This document shows positions 18,501 through 28,600 of a DNA stretch of 64,000 nucleotides, piece after piece; positions within the stretch are counted from its first letter, which is position 1; the number at the start of each line of letters is the position of its first letter. Source of the DNA: Bacillota bacterium (GTDB lineage: Bacteria > Bacillota > Bacilli > Paenibacillales > NBRC-103111); the NCBI GenBank assembly GCA_023386955.1, contig JAEWIS010000061.1:65286-129285 (forward strand). Reading direction: 5' to 3'. Position numbers and translations under genes: made by a program. A model generated the notes under the pieces. That model was not told the origin of the DNA and ran no database searches. It was given only the letters and a program-made list of their open reading frames with translations.

Positions 18501-21017
18501 GCCTTCCAGGCCGCGTTGGATGCGGTGCCCGCACAGGGCGGCAGCCTGTATGTGCCTGCCGGGGTTTACAAGCTGAGCCCGCAGACGGGTCAGGATAAGC
18601 TGGCCTTTACGGCCATCGGGCATCACCTGGCTGTAAAAGCGAAAAGCAATCTGCGGATCCGCGGAGACGGGGACGGCAGTGTGCTGCGTTTTACCTCTGC
18701 CGAGCATCAGGGCTTGCGGCTTGCCGGAGTAACTGGCGCTTCTGTACAGGGCTTGAAGCTGGAGCTGGCGGAGCAGCCGTACCAGCGTCATAACCGGGCG
18801 CTCCTGGATCTGACCGGCAGCACGGGTGTGGCTGTAGATCATGTCACCGCGGTCAATTCCGGCGGTCCCGGTATTCTGGTGGACACCTCCACCCGAGTGT
18901 CAGTCAAGAACAGCACGGTGACCAATGCGGGGACTGGTGGTGTGGAGATTCTGGCCAGCCGTCAGGTGTTCGTGGAGAATAATACGGTGCAGAACTCCCG
19001 GGATTCGGCGGTGCTGGTCAACAAGCTGGGGACCATCGGCCGGGAGCCCCAATATATCCGGATTGCCGGTAATCAGTTGGCTGGCTCTCGTGACCAGTCC
19101 GGCGTCAGTATTGCCAGCGGCAACCAGATTGAGGTAACAGGGAATACCATTACGGACACCCATCTGGCAGGTATCGCCGTGTACTATACCAGTGAAGCCT
19201 TCCATGCGGAGAAGGTGCGGATTCAGAACAACACGCTGACCCGGACCAACCAGGGCAGTTCCACGTACCACTACGGTGCCATTACGGTACTGCGCAGTAT
19301 GAAGGGGGATCTGGTGATTTCCGGCAATACGGTGGATACGACTCCGTATTTCGGCATTGCCTTGGACCAAAGCACGCTGACCCGCCTGGAGCTGGGGCAA
19401 AATATCTTCCGTTCGCTGGGCAAGGAGCCGGTGCGGCAATTCAACACGACCATCTCCACGCAAGTGGATCTGGATAAGCTGGCCAATATCAAATCTATTG
19501 TTCCGAAGCTGGTGCAGCCGGGAGCCTGGCAGCATTGGGCGGTGGAGGTGGAGCTGGAGAACCGGAGCACCGTCCCCATCAGCGGGACGGCGGGTTTGGG
19601 GCCAACGGCTGAGTGGCCCCAGCCGGGAGCGGCGGTTCCTTTGGCCAGTCTGGCACCGGGAACGGCGGCGAAGCTGCTGCTGCCTGTGCCCCTACCCCCG
19701 GATACCCGCCGGGTAGAGCTGGAGGTGGTGGTGAACCTGGATACCGGGGTCCGGCAATCTGTGGTCCAGCCCGTGAATTTCCTGGCGGCGAAACGTGCGG
19801 TGTCATTGATCGTGCCGGATGGTGTGGTTGGCGGGGAATGGGCGGGAGCTATGCCCTTCCGGCTGGCGGAGGCTGCCCAATACAAGAATGTCAGCGGCGG
19901 CACGGTGCCTTGGGGCGGCGCAGATGATCTGAGCGCCGTGGGGTACACCCAATGGGACCAGGATAATCTTTACCTGGCTGCTGTAGTGAAGGACAATGTC
20001 CACCGCCAGGCCAGCTCCGACGGTGCTGCCTGGATGGGGGACAGCATCCAGTTTATGATCGACCACGGCCGGCTGGCTGGACCGGGCAGCGCCGGGTACA
20101 CGGAGCTGTTGTTCGCCCGTTCGGATGCCGGGGATACGGTGAAGTGGCGGTGGTCGGGAGTTGCCGGCAAGCCGGTTGGTGCCCTGGCGGCAGCCCAGGC
20201 CTCCATTGTTCGCAATGAAGCGGAGCGGACAACGGTTTATGAGGTGGCAGTGCCCTGGTCGGAGCTGCTGCCTGCGGGGGTTGCCATACCGGAAACGTTG
20301 GTAGGTTTCTCCTTCCTGGTGAATGATGATGACGGACCAGGGCGGCACGGCTGGCTGGAATATATGAGCGGCATCGGCACGGGCAAGAATCCCGCCCAGT
20401 TCGGTGAGCTGGTCCTTTCTCCCGCTGGTGGGCAGCCTCCGGGAGACAACGTTCCGCCGGTGATTACTCTGTTGGGCGCAGCGGAAATGGAGCTGGTGCA
20501 GGGGACAGCTTTTGTCGAGCCCGGATTTAGCGCCGTTGACGAAACCGACGGTGATTTAACCCCTGCTGTGGTGGTCACCGGCAGTGTGGATACCGCGGTC
20601 CCCGGGGAATACGTGCTGCAGTACAATGTCCGGGATCAGGCGGGCAACCAGGCGGTTGCTGTTGTCCGTACCGTCCGGGTGGTGGAAGCGCCGTATCCCT
20701 TCCTTCTGGAAGCGGTGGGCGGACTCCAGCGGGCCTCCGGGCTGTCTGCAACGGTACGTATCCACCGTGAAGACGGAGTACCTGCCCCTGCGGGCAACGC
20801 GGTGGTGGTGTTCCAGCTGATGAGGGGCACAACGCCGGTCAGCTACGTGGCCTCCAGCCAGTTATTTGACGGAGGCGAAGAGCTAACAGGCCACTTCGAT
20901 GTAGCTGATCCCGGCAACAGCGCGTACACGGTCCATGTATTGATGCTGGACCGGCTGAACAGTGGCGGCGGCACGGGTATGCCTGTACCGTTATCTCCCA
21001 AGGTGGTGCTGGAGTAG
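15555..21017 (+). CDS. Giant secreted multi-domain beta-helix (pectate-lyase-like) enzyme
   Basis: 1820 residues with a signal peptide (cleavage near ALA-EE, residue 29). Domains by motif: a carbohydrate-binding-like N-terminal region; DNRLRE-type module about 195-387; chitobiase-like C-terminal module about 393-469 (YYTLDGSDP); a Pectate_lyase_3 right-handed beta-helix from about 503 (VRDYGATGDGVTDD) to about 915; a second one from about 965 (VRTFGAKGDGASDD) to about 1305; a CBM9-like module about 1415-1624; a DUF5011-type Ig fold about 1634-1712; and an unassigned C-terminal 100 residues. No SLH or sortase anchor. Probably cleaves or epimerises an acidic polysaccharide outside the cell; the exact reaction cannot be read. 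Follows lplA in the locus. Confidence 0.88.
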   Translation: MTDLKRRLSLMLAGCLILTAILPAGALAEEPASGSMVYSASAGFSEVQGQNQWSYQRLAGGVYNDLPHYDTANKRWQQSGSSPIYPWVKGGEMHPANNGDAVRTWTSPAKGTVEITGEVRKGDNNGDGVNASIKRNGTVLWSSLVSGSTPLVPSGVSGIAVEAGDTITFEINRNGNLNNDHTFWNPAVQFTSQPVVVEQEITLAAAESVNTRGGSSGGVNHAATNQMMKVPAASPDPAAGTEFWVKARILNGSPDLVNTRHGYLKFDLSAFDGASLNSVTLRVYGKEELTKDVPVTVSGLSGSAWQESTLTWNNAPAEAGTPLGTQTIRSIGWYEYDVTTFVNNRLTAGEGSVSFRMTDNSAVDLNAKFFSTRAAGNRPELVVKTGQQPVVSPVTAQPPSGAVAAGTQIQLSTQTVGAEIYYTLDGSDPVLGGTLYSGPFGLNSGATVRAYAKKQGWTPSQAASFTYTMLPQVPSGVTNLPDSFYNRPGLEAMPRIDYASMKVANVRDYGATGDGVTDDKAAFDLAIDALNAQGGGVVYMPAGKYFFAPTPTNGTTPESRRFWDRTGARALNNIHFVGDGESTVIVFRNPGISSVPNGQTYSNSGGAYMSGRPYGWRLDGTNYSLRGFSTSWTPRMDMRSINGPYNLGLSGQNIQAVNLNVDQGGIGMVFWQNTRNVWAVGNVVRNTGADSIHFANTVDVVAAYNWVENSNDDAVGFVSDAPGTNNWPVSQNNYALYNTIIKTPWGRGISAGGIGHKLENNWIESSLLSGIFTNSLGQAGESGIPVQDVSIKGNTILRSDQNNRADNNNRNSGVYKGSVVLNNNATRVNIENNKIYGNPGNGIFFSAWSSALQGKNLSVRNNRIEGSLESAVKINGNAVIDGLEMTGNSFLGNANSVLFGGTLRGTLTYSGNRVSQPTVPVRTGFDVVTDQAEYVDLYQTLGNAASETGWAEAPAVLPAGSGQEINVRTFGAKGDGASDDTHAFQAALDAVPAQGGSLYVPAGVYKLSPQTGQDKLAFTAIGHHLAVKAKSNLRIRGDGDGSVLRFTSAEHQGLRLAGVTGASVQGLKLELAEQPYQRHNRALLDLTGSTGVAVDHVTAVNSGGPGILVDTSTRVSVKNSTVTNAGTGGVEILASRQVFVENNTVQNSRDSAVLVNKLGTIGREPQYIRIAGNQLAGSRDQSGVSIASGNQIEVTGNTITDTHLAGIAVYYTSEAFHAEKVRIQNNTLTRTNQGSSTYHYGAITVLRSMKGDLVISGNTVDTTPYFGIALDQSTLTRLELGQNIFRSLGKEPVRQFNTTISTQVDLDKLANIKSIVPKLVQPGAWQHWAVEVELENRSTVPISGTAGLGPTAEWPQPGAAVPLASLAPGTAAKLLLPVPLPPDTRRVELEVVVNLDTGVRQSVVQPVNFLAAKRAVSLIVPDGVVGGEWAGAMPFRLAEAAQYKNVSGGTVPWGGADDLSAVGYTQWDQDNLYLAAVVKDNVHRQASSDGAAWMGDSIQFMIDHGRLAGPGSAGYTELLFARSDAGDTVKWRWSGVAGKPVGALAAAQASIVRNEAERTTVYEVAVPWSELLPAGVAIPETLVGFSFLVNDDDGPGRHGWLEYMSGIGTGKNPAQFGELVLSPAGGQPPGDNVPPVITLLGAAEMELVQGTAFVEPGFSAVDETDGDLTPAVVVTGSVDTAVPGEYVLQYNVRDQAGNQAVAVVRTVRVVEAPYPFLLEAVGGLQRASGLSATVRIHREDGVPAPAGNAVVVFQLMRGTTPVSYVASSQLFDGGEELTGHFDVADPGNSAYTVHVLMLDRLNSGGGTGMPVPLSPKVVLE

Positions 21018-21185
21018 GCGAATGGGCTGGGGCACTGGTGAGAAATGGAGCATACTTCTGTAATTTCAGCGCCATGAAGGCAAGAAGGAGTATGAGGAAG
21101 TGGTGGGAAGCTGTAACGGAACAGTATGCGGAAATTTGCGGGGAGAATAATGACGGAACAGGTGATGTAGACATTGATGCAGAGC

Positions 21186-21420
21186 TGTAACGTACTATAT
21201 GGCGCTTAGAAGCTGAAATCGGCCCGTTGTGATGTGTAACGGAACTATATGGCGCTTAGAGGCTGAAAACGACCTGTTGTGATGTGTAACGGAACTGAGA
21301 GGCTCTTAAACCACAAATTTGCTCTTGAATGCCGACTTTTGGTGCGCTAAGGGCCTCTCAGTTCCGTAAGAAATCTGATTGGTGGATTTCGGGCCTCTAA
21401 GCGCTTGTGAGTTCCGTTAG
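21186..21420. repeat. Nested direct and inverted intergenic repeats (REP/BIME-like)
   Basis: Two tandem copies about 50 bases long start at 21186 and 21235 (each TGTAACG..ACTATATGGCGCTTAGA..GCTGAAA). A third partial copy at 21285 carries ACGGAACTGAGAGGC (21289-21303), which is a perfect 15-base inverted match to 21353-21367. GCCTCTAAGCGC plus TTCCGTTA at 21393-21419 is an inverted match to 21237-21263. The whole can fold into a branched hairpin. The gap 21018-21465 holds no gene that I can support; bases 21018-21185 show nothing else. Confidence 0.8.
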
Positions 21421-21465
21421 CGGATCTGGACTTTGCTAACACCACACTAGAGGGGAGGGGAAAAA

Positions 21466-23262
21466 GTGCGCGGATTTCTTATCGGGGCTGTGGCATTTGC
21501 AGCCGTGTTGACTTCAGCCGTCCCCGTTTCTGCAACGGGTTCTGCCTATATGCAGGCTTTATACTTCCCGGATACGACTTTGGCTCAACTGGATGTTTCA
21601 AGCATCCCAACTACGGTTTCAGCTCCACTTGATCCCTCAAACGTAACAGATGCGGCTTCCACTTCACTAATTTCAACTGACATCCCGGAAGCAGTTGCAG
21701 CCCAAGCCGTCACCCTGGAATCACCGGGCTCCCGGTACCCGGGTGAGGCAGTGACCATCCGGGGCAACGCAAGCCTCTCCCGGATTGTCGTTCAAATTCT
21801 CCGCCCCAACTTAACGGTCCTTTGGACAGATGTGATGCCGCAAGACCGTTTTACCGCCGGGGTTCCGCTGACACTTCCTGCCGATGCGCCTAATGGCACC
21901 TATACCATCCTGGCCGGCTCCGGCACGCACCGCGCGGAAGCGGTGTTCCAGGTGGTAGAGCGATCCGTCGGCCAAGAAGAGCAGGAAGGGGAGGAGCCGG
22001 AGGAATCGGCACCAGCGCCTGAAACCGGGGAACCGGCTCCAACAGCTTCGCTCCATCAGCTTCCGGACGGCACAGCCGTGTTGAGCTTTAATCCGGAGAA
22101 GCCTGACGCAAGCGGACTGGCTCAAGCCGTGATTCCTGCGGAGGCACTGGAGCAAGCCAAAGCCCTCAATGCCCGGTCCATCCGCTTGGAACCTATTATG
22201 CCGGAGGGCGCCACAGGGATTGAAGCTCTTCTGCCGGCTCAAGTATTGGCCAGTTGGCCGGCGGATACTCGCGTGGAGCTCCATACCGCCTTTGCCAAGG
22301 TAAGGATTCCTGCCGGTGAGCTGACAGGCAGCACTCCTGAGGAAACCAGCAAATTTTCCTTGAGCAAAATTTCCTTGTCAGTCAACCGCCTTTCCAATGC
22401 GCCGCAAGCTATCACAACGTCCAGCCAGCTGGAGGCGGTGCGGAACAAACCCATTGTGGACATTTTACTGAAGCGCGATGGTCAGCCTGTGCACGCTATC
22501 TCAGCCAGAAACGGAATAACTGTAGAGCTGCCCTATAGCCCTACCCAGGCAGAGCGTACCCATCCGGAAGCTCTGGTAGTCTGGTCCTTGATGCAGGAGA
22601 AGGACATGGTAAAGCCGGTTATTGACAGCAGATATGTTTCCAAAACCGGCTCCATCATCTTCCGCACCTCAAGCTTTGGCACTTTTGCAGCCGCGTACAC
22701 ACTGCGACTCTACGCGGATATGGAGAATGCACATTGGGCTAAAAGTCCGGTCGCGGCCTTGGCTGCCCGCGGAGTCATACAAGGAGTATCGGAGCGGGAG
22801 TTTGCACCGGACCGACCCGTTACCCGCGCGGATTATGTGCTGCTCCTGATGAGGGCCTTCGAGCCGGCAGCGGGAGAACAACCAGACAAAACCTTTCGGG
22901 ATGTCCCCGCCGAAGCGTACTATTACGAAGCGGTGGCTGCAGCACAAAGCCTGGGCATTGCAGAAGGGGACGGCCAAAATTTCCATCCGGAAGCAACCGT
23001 CACCCGGCAGGATATGATGGTGCTGGCGGACCGTGTTATCCGCGCTGCCGGAGTCCGTCCGGCATCTTCGCCAACAACGCTGAACAGCTTCTCCGACCAT
23101 ACGCAGGTGGCGCCTTATGCCCAAGAAAGCATTGGCCGTCTTACGGAGCTGGGTGTGGTGCAAGGAACCGGCGGACAGCTGGAGCCTCTCCGGCCCACCA
23201 CCCGGGCAGAGGCGGCGGCCCTGATTGACCGGCTCCTAACCCGGCTACAGCCGGAATCATAG
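21466..23262 (+). CDS. SLH-domain cell-surface protein
   Basis: 598 residues. A signal peptide (cleavage near VSA-TG, residue 24), then an Ig-like region (about 85-165) and an acidic Glu/Pro linker (about 168-195). A beta-rich region of the kind that precedes SLH repeats in Paenibacillus ends near residue 412. Three SLH repeats follow (starting near 418, 480 and 545; FRDVPAEAYYYEAV, FSDHTQVAPYAQESI). SLH repeats bind pyruvylated secondary wall polymer, so the protein sits in the wall. No catalytic domain recognised; a scaffold or binding role beside the secreted enzyme is an inference. GTG at 21466 follows GGGGAGGGG by five bases. Confidence 0.9.
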   Translation: MRGFLIGAVAFAAVLTSAVPVSATGSAYMQALYFPDTTLAQLDVSSIPTTVSAPLDPSNVTDAASTSLISTDIPEAVAAQAVTLESPGSRYPGEAVTIRGNASLSRIVVQILRPNLTVLWTDVMPQDRFTAGVPLTLPADAPNGTYTILAGSGTHRAEAVFQVVERSVGQEEQEGEEPEESAPAPETGEPAPTASLHQLPDGTAVLSFNPEKPDASGLAQAVIPAEALEQAKALNARSIRLEPIMPEGATGIEALLPAQVLASWPADTRVELHTAFAKVRIPAGELTGSTPEETSKFSLSKISLSVNRLSNAPQAITTSSQLEAVRNKPIVDILLKRDGQPVHAISARNGITVELPYSPTQAERTHPEALVVWSLMQEKDMVKPVIDSRYVSKTGSIIFRTSSFGTFAAAYTLRLYADMENAHWAKSPVAALAARGVIQGVSEREFAPDRPVTRADYVLLLMRAFEPAAGEQPDKTFRDVPAEAYYYEAVAAAQSLGIAEGDGQNFHPEATVTRQDMMVLADRVIRAAGVRPASSPTTLNSFSDHTQVAPYAQESIGRLTELGVVQGTGGQLEPLRPTTRAEAAALIDRLLTRLQPES

Positions 23263-23271
23263 ACAAGGACA

Positions 23272-23309
23272 GGCCGGAGGAAGCGGTAAGCTGCCGCCCC
23301 CTCCCGGCC
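23272..23309 (+). terminator. GC-rich hairpin between SLH gene and lyase gene
   Basis: GGCCGGAGG-aa-GCGG pairs with CCGC-ccc-CTCCCGGCC, without a T run. More likely an attenuator or stabiliser than a full terminator. Confidence 0.4.
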
Positions 23310-23337
23310 CAATCCGTTTGCAGGAGGGAGAGAAACC

Positions 23338-25662
23338 ATGGTGTTTTATGAGGATCAGAGATTGGAAGCCATCCGCCGCCAGATTAAGACCAACCCTATA
23401 ATTGAAAAGGGCTGGCTCTTACTGAAGGCCGAATCAGCAGGTTTTGGCAGTGAAGACGTGCAGGAGGTGGCGCGGACCCAGAAGGACATGCAGGACAGGG
23501 TGCGGCAGTTTGGCGGCAACAAACGCTTTACCTTGGGCAATTATATCCGGGAGCAGGCCAAACGGGCCCATCATCTGGCTTTTTTGTACCGGATGAATGG
23601 GGGGGCGGAGCTGGCCCGGGGGATCAAGGAGCTGATTCTCCTGATCGGTAAGGAAGAAGCCTGGCTGTACCAGACCGGCTCGGGAAGGGCCTCCGATCTG
23701 TGGACGGCGGATATCGGGCTTCATCTTTCCCTGGCTTACGACTGCATCCGGGATACGTTAACCCATGAAGAGAAGCGCACCATCGAGGAGCAGCTGTACA
23801 CCAAGGCTTTTCTGCCATTGTATACAGACTGGCTGGACCCCACCCGCAAAATCCATGCCCTGGATACCATGGGCCATAACTGGTGGATTGTCTGTGTGTC
23901 CGGAGCCGGAATGGTTTTATTGACCCTGGGGGATCAGACGGAGGGATACGCAGCTTACCTGCATACCATTACGGAGGGGCTGAAGGAGTGGTTTGCCTAC
24001 CCCGGCAATGTGCTTCAGAACAAAAAAGCCAACTTCGGTCCCAACGGCGATTATATCGAAACCATGAGCTATCTGGATTATGCTCTGGGCAGCTTTATGG
24101 TGTTTGAGGATTTGTACCGGCGTACGACGGGAGAAACCAGTCTGTTTATCCAGCCGCTCCTTAGCCGCATTCCAGACGCGTATCTGGAGACGGTATTCCA
24201 TCTCAACGGAAAGCTGCACAGCTTTACCTTCGGCGATTCGGGAGCCCGCAACGGCAATGGGCATGTATGGCTGCGGCTGGCGGAAGAATGCGGCAGAGGG
24301 GACATGCTGGCTTTTTTCCTGGCGAATCTGGATTTCCCGGCGGGACCGCTGGAGCTGTTTTATTATCCTGAACACATGGAGCCTAAATTTCCGGAGCACC
24401 GGCCTGGGGTCTCCCTATTGACCCACAGCGGCTATGGCATGATCCGGGACGGGAAAGCGACGGAGGACGGCGGCACCCTTCTGGCGGTCAAAACCGGGGA
24501 AAGCTGGAACCATAACCATCTGGATGTTGGCACCTTCATCCTCGTTAGCGGCGGCAGGGAATGGATTATGGATTCGGGCTATTGCGTCTATTCCAAACCG
24601 CTGTACAACGCGTATTACCGCCAGTCCATGGCGCATAATGTGGTGCTGCTGGACGGGGAAGGCCAGCCTCCGGACATGATCGAATTCGGCACCAAATTCG
24701 AAGGGAGACTGCCTGCTTATCTGGACGCACCGGATTACCGCTACCTGTTGGCGGACTGCACGGGACCCTACATGAACCTGTACCACCGCTTTTACCGGCA
24801 TTTTTTCCTGCTGGACGGATATCTGATTATGGTGGACGATCTGTTTGCCAACCGGGAGGGAAGCTTCCAATGGCTGCTGCATTATAACGGCACTGCCGAA
24901 TTGGAAGAGGAAACGTTTCATATTACCCCGGATGCCACAACTCCCAACGAAAGCAGCAGGCTGACGGTACGCCATCTATACCCGGAGTCGAAACAATACA
25001 TCCGTGAGAAGGGTTACTCTGCTGCTGCCCATCGGGGAACGGGACTGGAGGATATTTTTCCGGAGGCGGAATATATGAAGGTGAGTGCTGAAGGGGAGAA
25101 CCGCCGAATCAAGTTTATCACCCTGTTCACCCTGCCTCAGGCACCCTCGGTGACGGTGGAAAAACAAGCCGACGGCCAATTTCAAACCTTCCGGTTAACG
25201 TATCCTGACGGACGGGTGCTGATGGTGCTGTGCAATCTCCATGCCGATGGCCGGGTGATGCATGATAACGCCCACGGGAGCTTCGCCGGAATCGAAACGG
25301 ATGCGTTCTTAAGCACGGCGCTCTACAGTCCGGAAGGGGAGCTGGAGCGGATCACCCTGCATAACGGCAGCTACTGGAAAAGCGGTGGGAATTGCCGGTT
25401 CAGCTCGTTATTAAAGGCGGATGCTTATATCGATTACCGGGACGGTCTTGCCATCCGGACCAGTCTGACGTCGGATGCTTGGTGTTATTTCGACTGCAGG
25501 AATGAAGGAGAGTCCGCTTTGTCAGCCAATGGATTTCTGAAGGACCCCATGTCCGGACTCTGGAAACGCCAGATGAAGCAAGGCCAGTCGTATGTCCGGT
25601 TGGAATCGCCACAAAATCACACGCCTAACCCGGCAGAGGAGGTCCGCCATGTTTTGGACTGA
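23338..25662 (+). CDS. Heparinase II/III-family polysaccharide lyase
   Basis: 774 residues, no signal peptide, so it probably acts in the cytoplasm on imported oligosaccharides. The N-terminal half is an alpha-toroid (LDTMGHNWWIVCVSG, a His/Asn-rich active-site stretch near residue 180). The C-terminal half from about residue 375 is a heparinase II/III beta-sandwich with ESWNHNHLDVGTFIL, IMDSGYCVYS and SMAHNVVLLDG. These enzymes split uronic-acid linkages by beta-elimination. The exact substrate (heparin, alginate, oligouronide) cannot be fixed; PL12/PL15/PL21-like families share these motifs. ATG 23338 follows AGGAGGGAGAG. It overlaps the alpha-mannosidase gene by 14 bases. Confidence 0.86.
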   Translation: MVFYEDQRLEAIRRQIKTNPIIEKGWLLLKAESAGFGSEDVQEVARTQKDMQDRVRQFGGNKRFTLGNYIREQAKRAHHLAFLYRMNGGAELARGIKELILLIGKEEAWLYQTGSGRASDLWTADIGLHLSLAYDCIRDTLTHEEKRTIEEQLYTKAFLPLYTDWLDPTRKIHALDTMGHNWWIVCVSGAGMVLLTLGDQTEGYAAYLHTITEGLKEWFAYPGNVLQNKKANFGPNGDYIETMSYLDYALGSFMVFEDLYRRTTGETSLFIQPLLSRIPDAYLETVFHLNGKLHSFTFGDSGARNGNGHVWLRLAEECGRGDMLAFFLANLDFPAGPLELFYYPEHMEPKFPEHRPGVSLLTHSGYGMIRDGKATEDGGTLLAVKTGESWNHNHLDVGTFILVSGGREWIMDSGYCVYSKPLYNAYYRQSMAHNVVLLDGEGQPPDMIEFGTKFEGRLPAYLDAPDYRYLLADCTGPYMNLYHRFYRHFFLLDGYLIMVDDLFANREGSFQWLLHYNGTAELEEETFHITPDATTPNESSRLTVRHLYPESKQYIREKGYSAAAHRGTGLEDIFPEAEYMKVSAEGENRRIKFITLFTLPQAPSVTVEKQADGQFQTFRLTYPDGRVLMVLCNLHADGRVMHDNAHGSFAGIETDAFLSTALYSPEGELERITLHNGSYWKSGGNCRFSSLLKADAYIDYRDGLAIRTSLTSDAWCYFDCRNEGESALSANGFLKDPMSGLWKRQMKQGQSYVRLESPQNHTPNPAEEVRHVLD

Positions 25663-28600
25663 AGAGAAATTGAAGCAGCGTATTGCTGAAATCGGGGAGC
25701 TGCGCTACCGGACCATCACCCGTTTTGAAGTGCTGGAGATGCTGACGGATGAACTCGGGGAAATAGCTGCCGAACCTCCCAGCCAAGATACCTGGGAAAC
25801 CCTGCAGCTGGGAGACCGGTGGAGCGGCAGAGACCGCTATGTCTGGCTCAAGGTGGAGGCGCTGCTTCCTAAGCAATTGGCGGAGCACCGGCTGGTGGGG
25901 CGGTTCGATTTTGGCCGGACTCATCACGGCAATAGCCAGGGCTTCGAATCCCTGCTGTTCCTGAATGGCCGTCCGCTGCAAGGCGTGGACAGCAATCACC
26001 AGGAGGTATTCCTGGATGAGCTGGCGGAACAACCGGTGCAGCTGATCTTCCGGCTGTGGTCCGGCCTGGAGGGCGGAGGTGTGCCCCAGCTTCAGATTCA
26101 TGAGATCAAACGGGCAGAGCTCAGCTTCCTTCATAAGGCATCAGACGATCTGTATTATACCGCGCGGGCCGTCCGGGAAACCGTATCTGTGCTGCCGGAC
26201 ACGACTCCCGACAGACAAGCGCTGCTGGCTCTGTTGAACCGTTCCCTAAACCGGGTGGACTGGTCCAAACCCGGCTCCGATGCCTATTACGGCTCTGTCG
26301 CGGAAGCGGCAGCGGCGCTCCGGGAAGGGCTGGAGCTGCTTCCCGCCAACCATCCCGTCACTGTTCGCTGTATCGGGCATACCCATATCGATGTGGCCTG
26401 GCTGTGGCGGCTGCGCCATACCCGGGAAAAAGCAGCACGCTCCTTTTCCACGGTGCTGCGCCTGATGGAGGAGTATCCGGAATATATCTTTTTGCAAACC
26501 CAGCCCCAATTGTATGAATATATCAAAACGGACTACCCGGAACTGTACACGCAAATCGGTGAGCGCATCCGGGAGGGACGCTGGGAGGCAGGCGGCGCCA
26601 TGTGGCTGGAGGCTGACTGCAACCTAACCTCCGGCGAATCCCTGGTGCGGCAGATCTTGTTCGGTACCCGCTTCTTCCGGGAGGAATTCGGCGCAGAGTG
26701 CAAGTATCTCTGGCTGCCCGATGTGTTCGGGTACAGCTGGGCCCTGCCGCAGATTCTCCGCAAATCGGGCATCACTTCTTTTATGACCACGAAAATCAGC
26801 TGGAGCCAGTACAACCGGATGCCCCATGACACCTTCGTCTGGAGGGGGATGGACGGCTCGGAGGTGCTGACCCATTTTATAACGACGCCTGAAATTGAGT
26901 TTCCCCACGAAACCTACTACACCTATAACGGTTATGTGGTGCCCGAGACGCTGACCGGCATCTGGCGGAATTACCGGGACAAAGCCTGGAACGAGGAGCT
27001 GCTGCTCTGCTACGGCTTCGGGGACGGGGGCGGCGGTGTCAACCGGGATATGCTGGAGATGCGCCGCAGGCTGGACCGGATGCCGGGATTGCCCAAGGCT
27101 GTAACGGGTCGGGCGGACACCTTCTTCCAGGAGCTGGAGGAAAAAGCGGCGGGAACCGATCAATACGTGCATGTCTGGGACGGGGAGCTGTATCTGGAGA
27201 ATCACCGGGGCACCTACACCAGCCAGGCCTTTATTAAAAAGGCCAACCGGCGCTTTGAGCTGTCCCTGCGGGAAACGGAGCTGTGGTCGGTTTGGGCGGG
27301 AGTATTAAACTCAGGGGTATCTCTTAATCAAACCCAGGAGCAGTTGAACCGGGTTTGGAAAATCGTGCTTCGCAACCAGTTTCATGATATTATTCCCGGC
27401 TCCTCTATTGCGGAGGTATACGAGGACGCCCGGGTGGAGTATGCGGAAGCGGCACAACTGCTGGAGCAGGTGAAGCGGGAAACGGAGGCAGCCTTGCTAA
27501 GCGGCGGCGGTACAGCATCTGTTGCTGCCGATAGCGGCCGGGATACAGCCAGGGGCTTCACTGTGTGGAACAGCGCTTCCTGGCATCGGTCCGGGCTAGT
27601 AACCCTTGCGGCGGATGACGGGCAAAGCACCGGCTGCTGGAGGCGGCCCGACCACTCCCCGCTGCAGGCCCAGTGGACGCCCGAGGGATGGCTGGTGGAG
27701 GTGGCGGATGCGCCTTCTTGCGGGTTCACGACCGTTTGGTATGAGCCGGAGGGTACGTCAGTGGAGACGGGCCACATTCCCTTTACCTTTAATGAGATAA
27801 GTCTGGAAACGCCGTTCTATGAACTGGAGTGGAACGAGGCTGGACAATTTACCCGTATCTATGATCGTCAACTAGGCAGAGAGGTGCTGTCTCCCGGCGC
27901 TTGTGGCAACCTGCTGCAGGTGTTTGAGGACAAACCCATGCAGTTCGATGCCTGGAATATTGACCTGTTCTACCAGGAGAAATCCCGCACGGTTACGGAG
28001 CTGCGGTCTGTCCGTCTTCAGGAGGCCGGTCCCCTGCGGGCGGTGGTTGCCTTCGAATGGGGGTATATGGATTCCGTGATCCGCCAGGAGCTGATTGTGT
28101 ATGCCGGCAGCCGCCGGATGGATTTCCGGACGGCAGTAGATTGGAGGGAGCAGCACCAGCTGCTGAAGGCGGCCTTTCCCGTGGATATCCGTACAACGGA
28201 AGCTACGTATGACGTCCAGTTCGGCAATGTGAAGCGCCCGACCCACTGGAACACCAGCTGGGATTATGCCCGGTTCGAAAATGTAGGCCACCAGTGGGTG
28301 GATCTGTCGGAGCGCGGCTACGGCGTCAGCCTGCTGAACGATTGCAAATACGGCTACGATGTAAAGGAAAACGTGCTGCGCATCAGTCTGATTAAATCCG
28401 CCACCTATCCCGATCCGCAGGCGGATCAGGGAGAGCAACAGTTTACGTATTCCCTTTTGCCCCATCAGGGGGATTGGCTTAGTGGAGATACAGTCCGGGA
28501 GGCCTGGGATCTGAATTGCCCCATGGTTGGGGCGGCCGGATTGCCGGAGGGAGAGGCAGGCTCCTTCATCTCCTTGTCCGCTGACCATGTTTGGATCGAT

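Noticed and set aside
21186..21420. A structured RNA gene in the repeat region
   Set aside because: The symmetry is explained by alternating repeat units; no promoter or terminator frames it.
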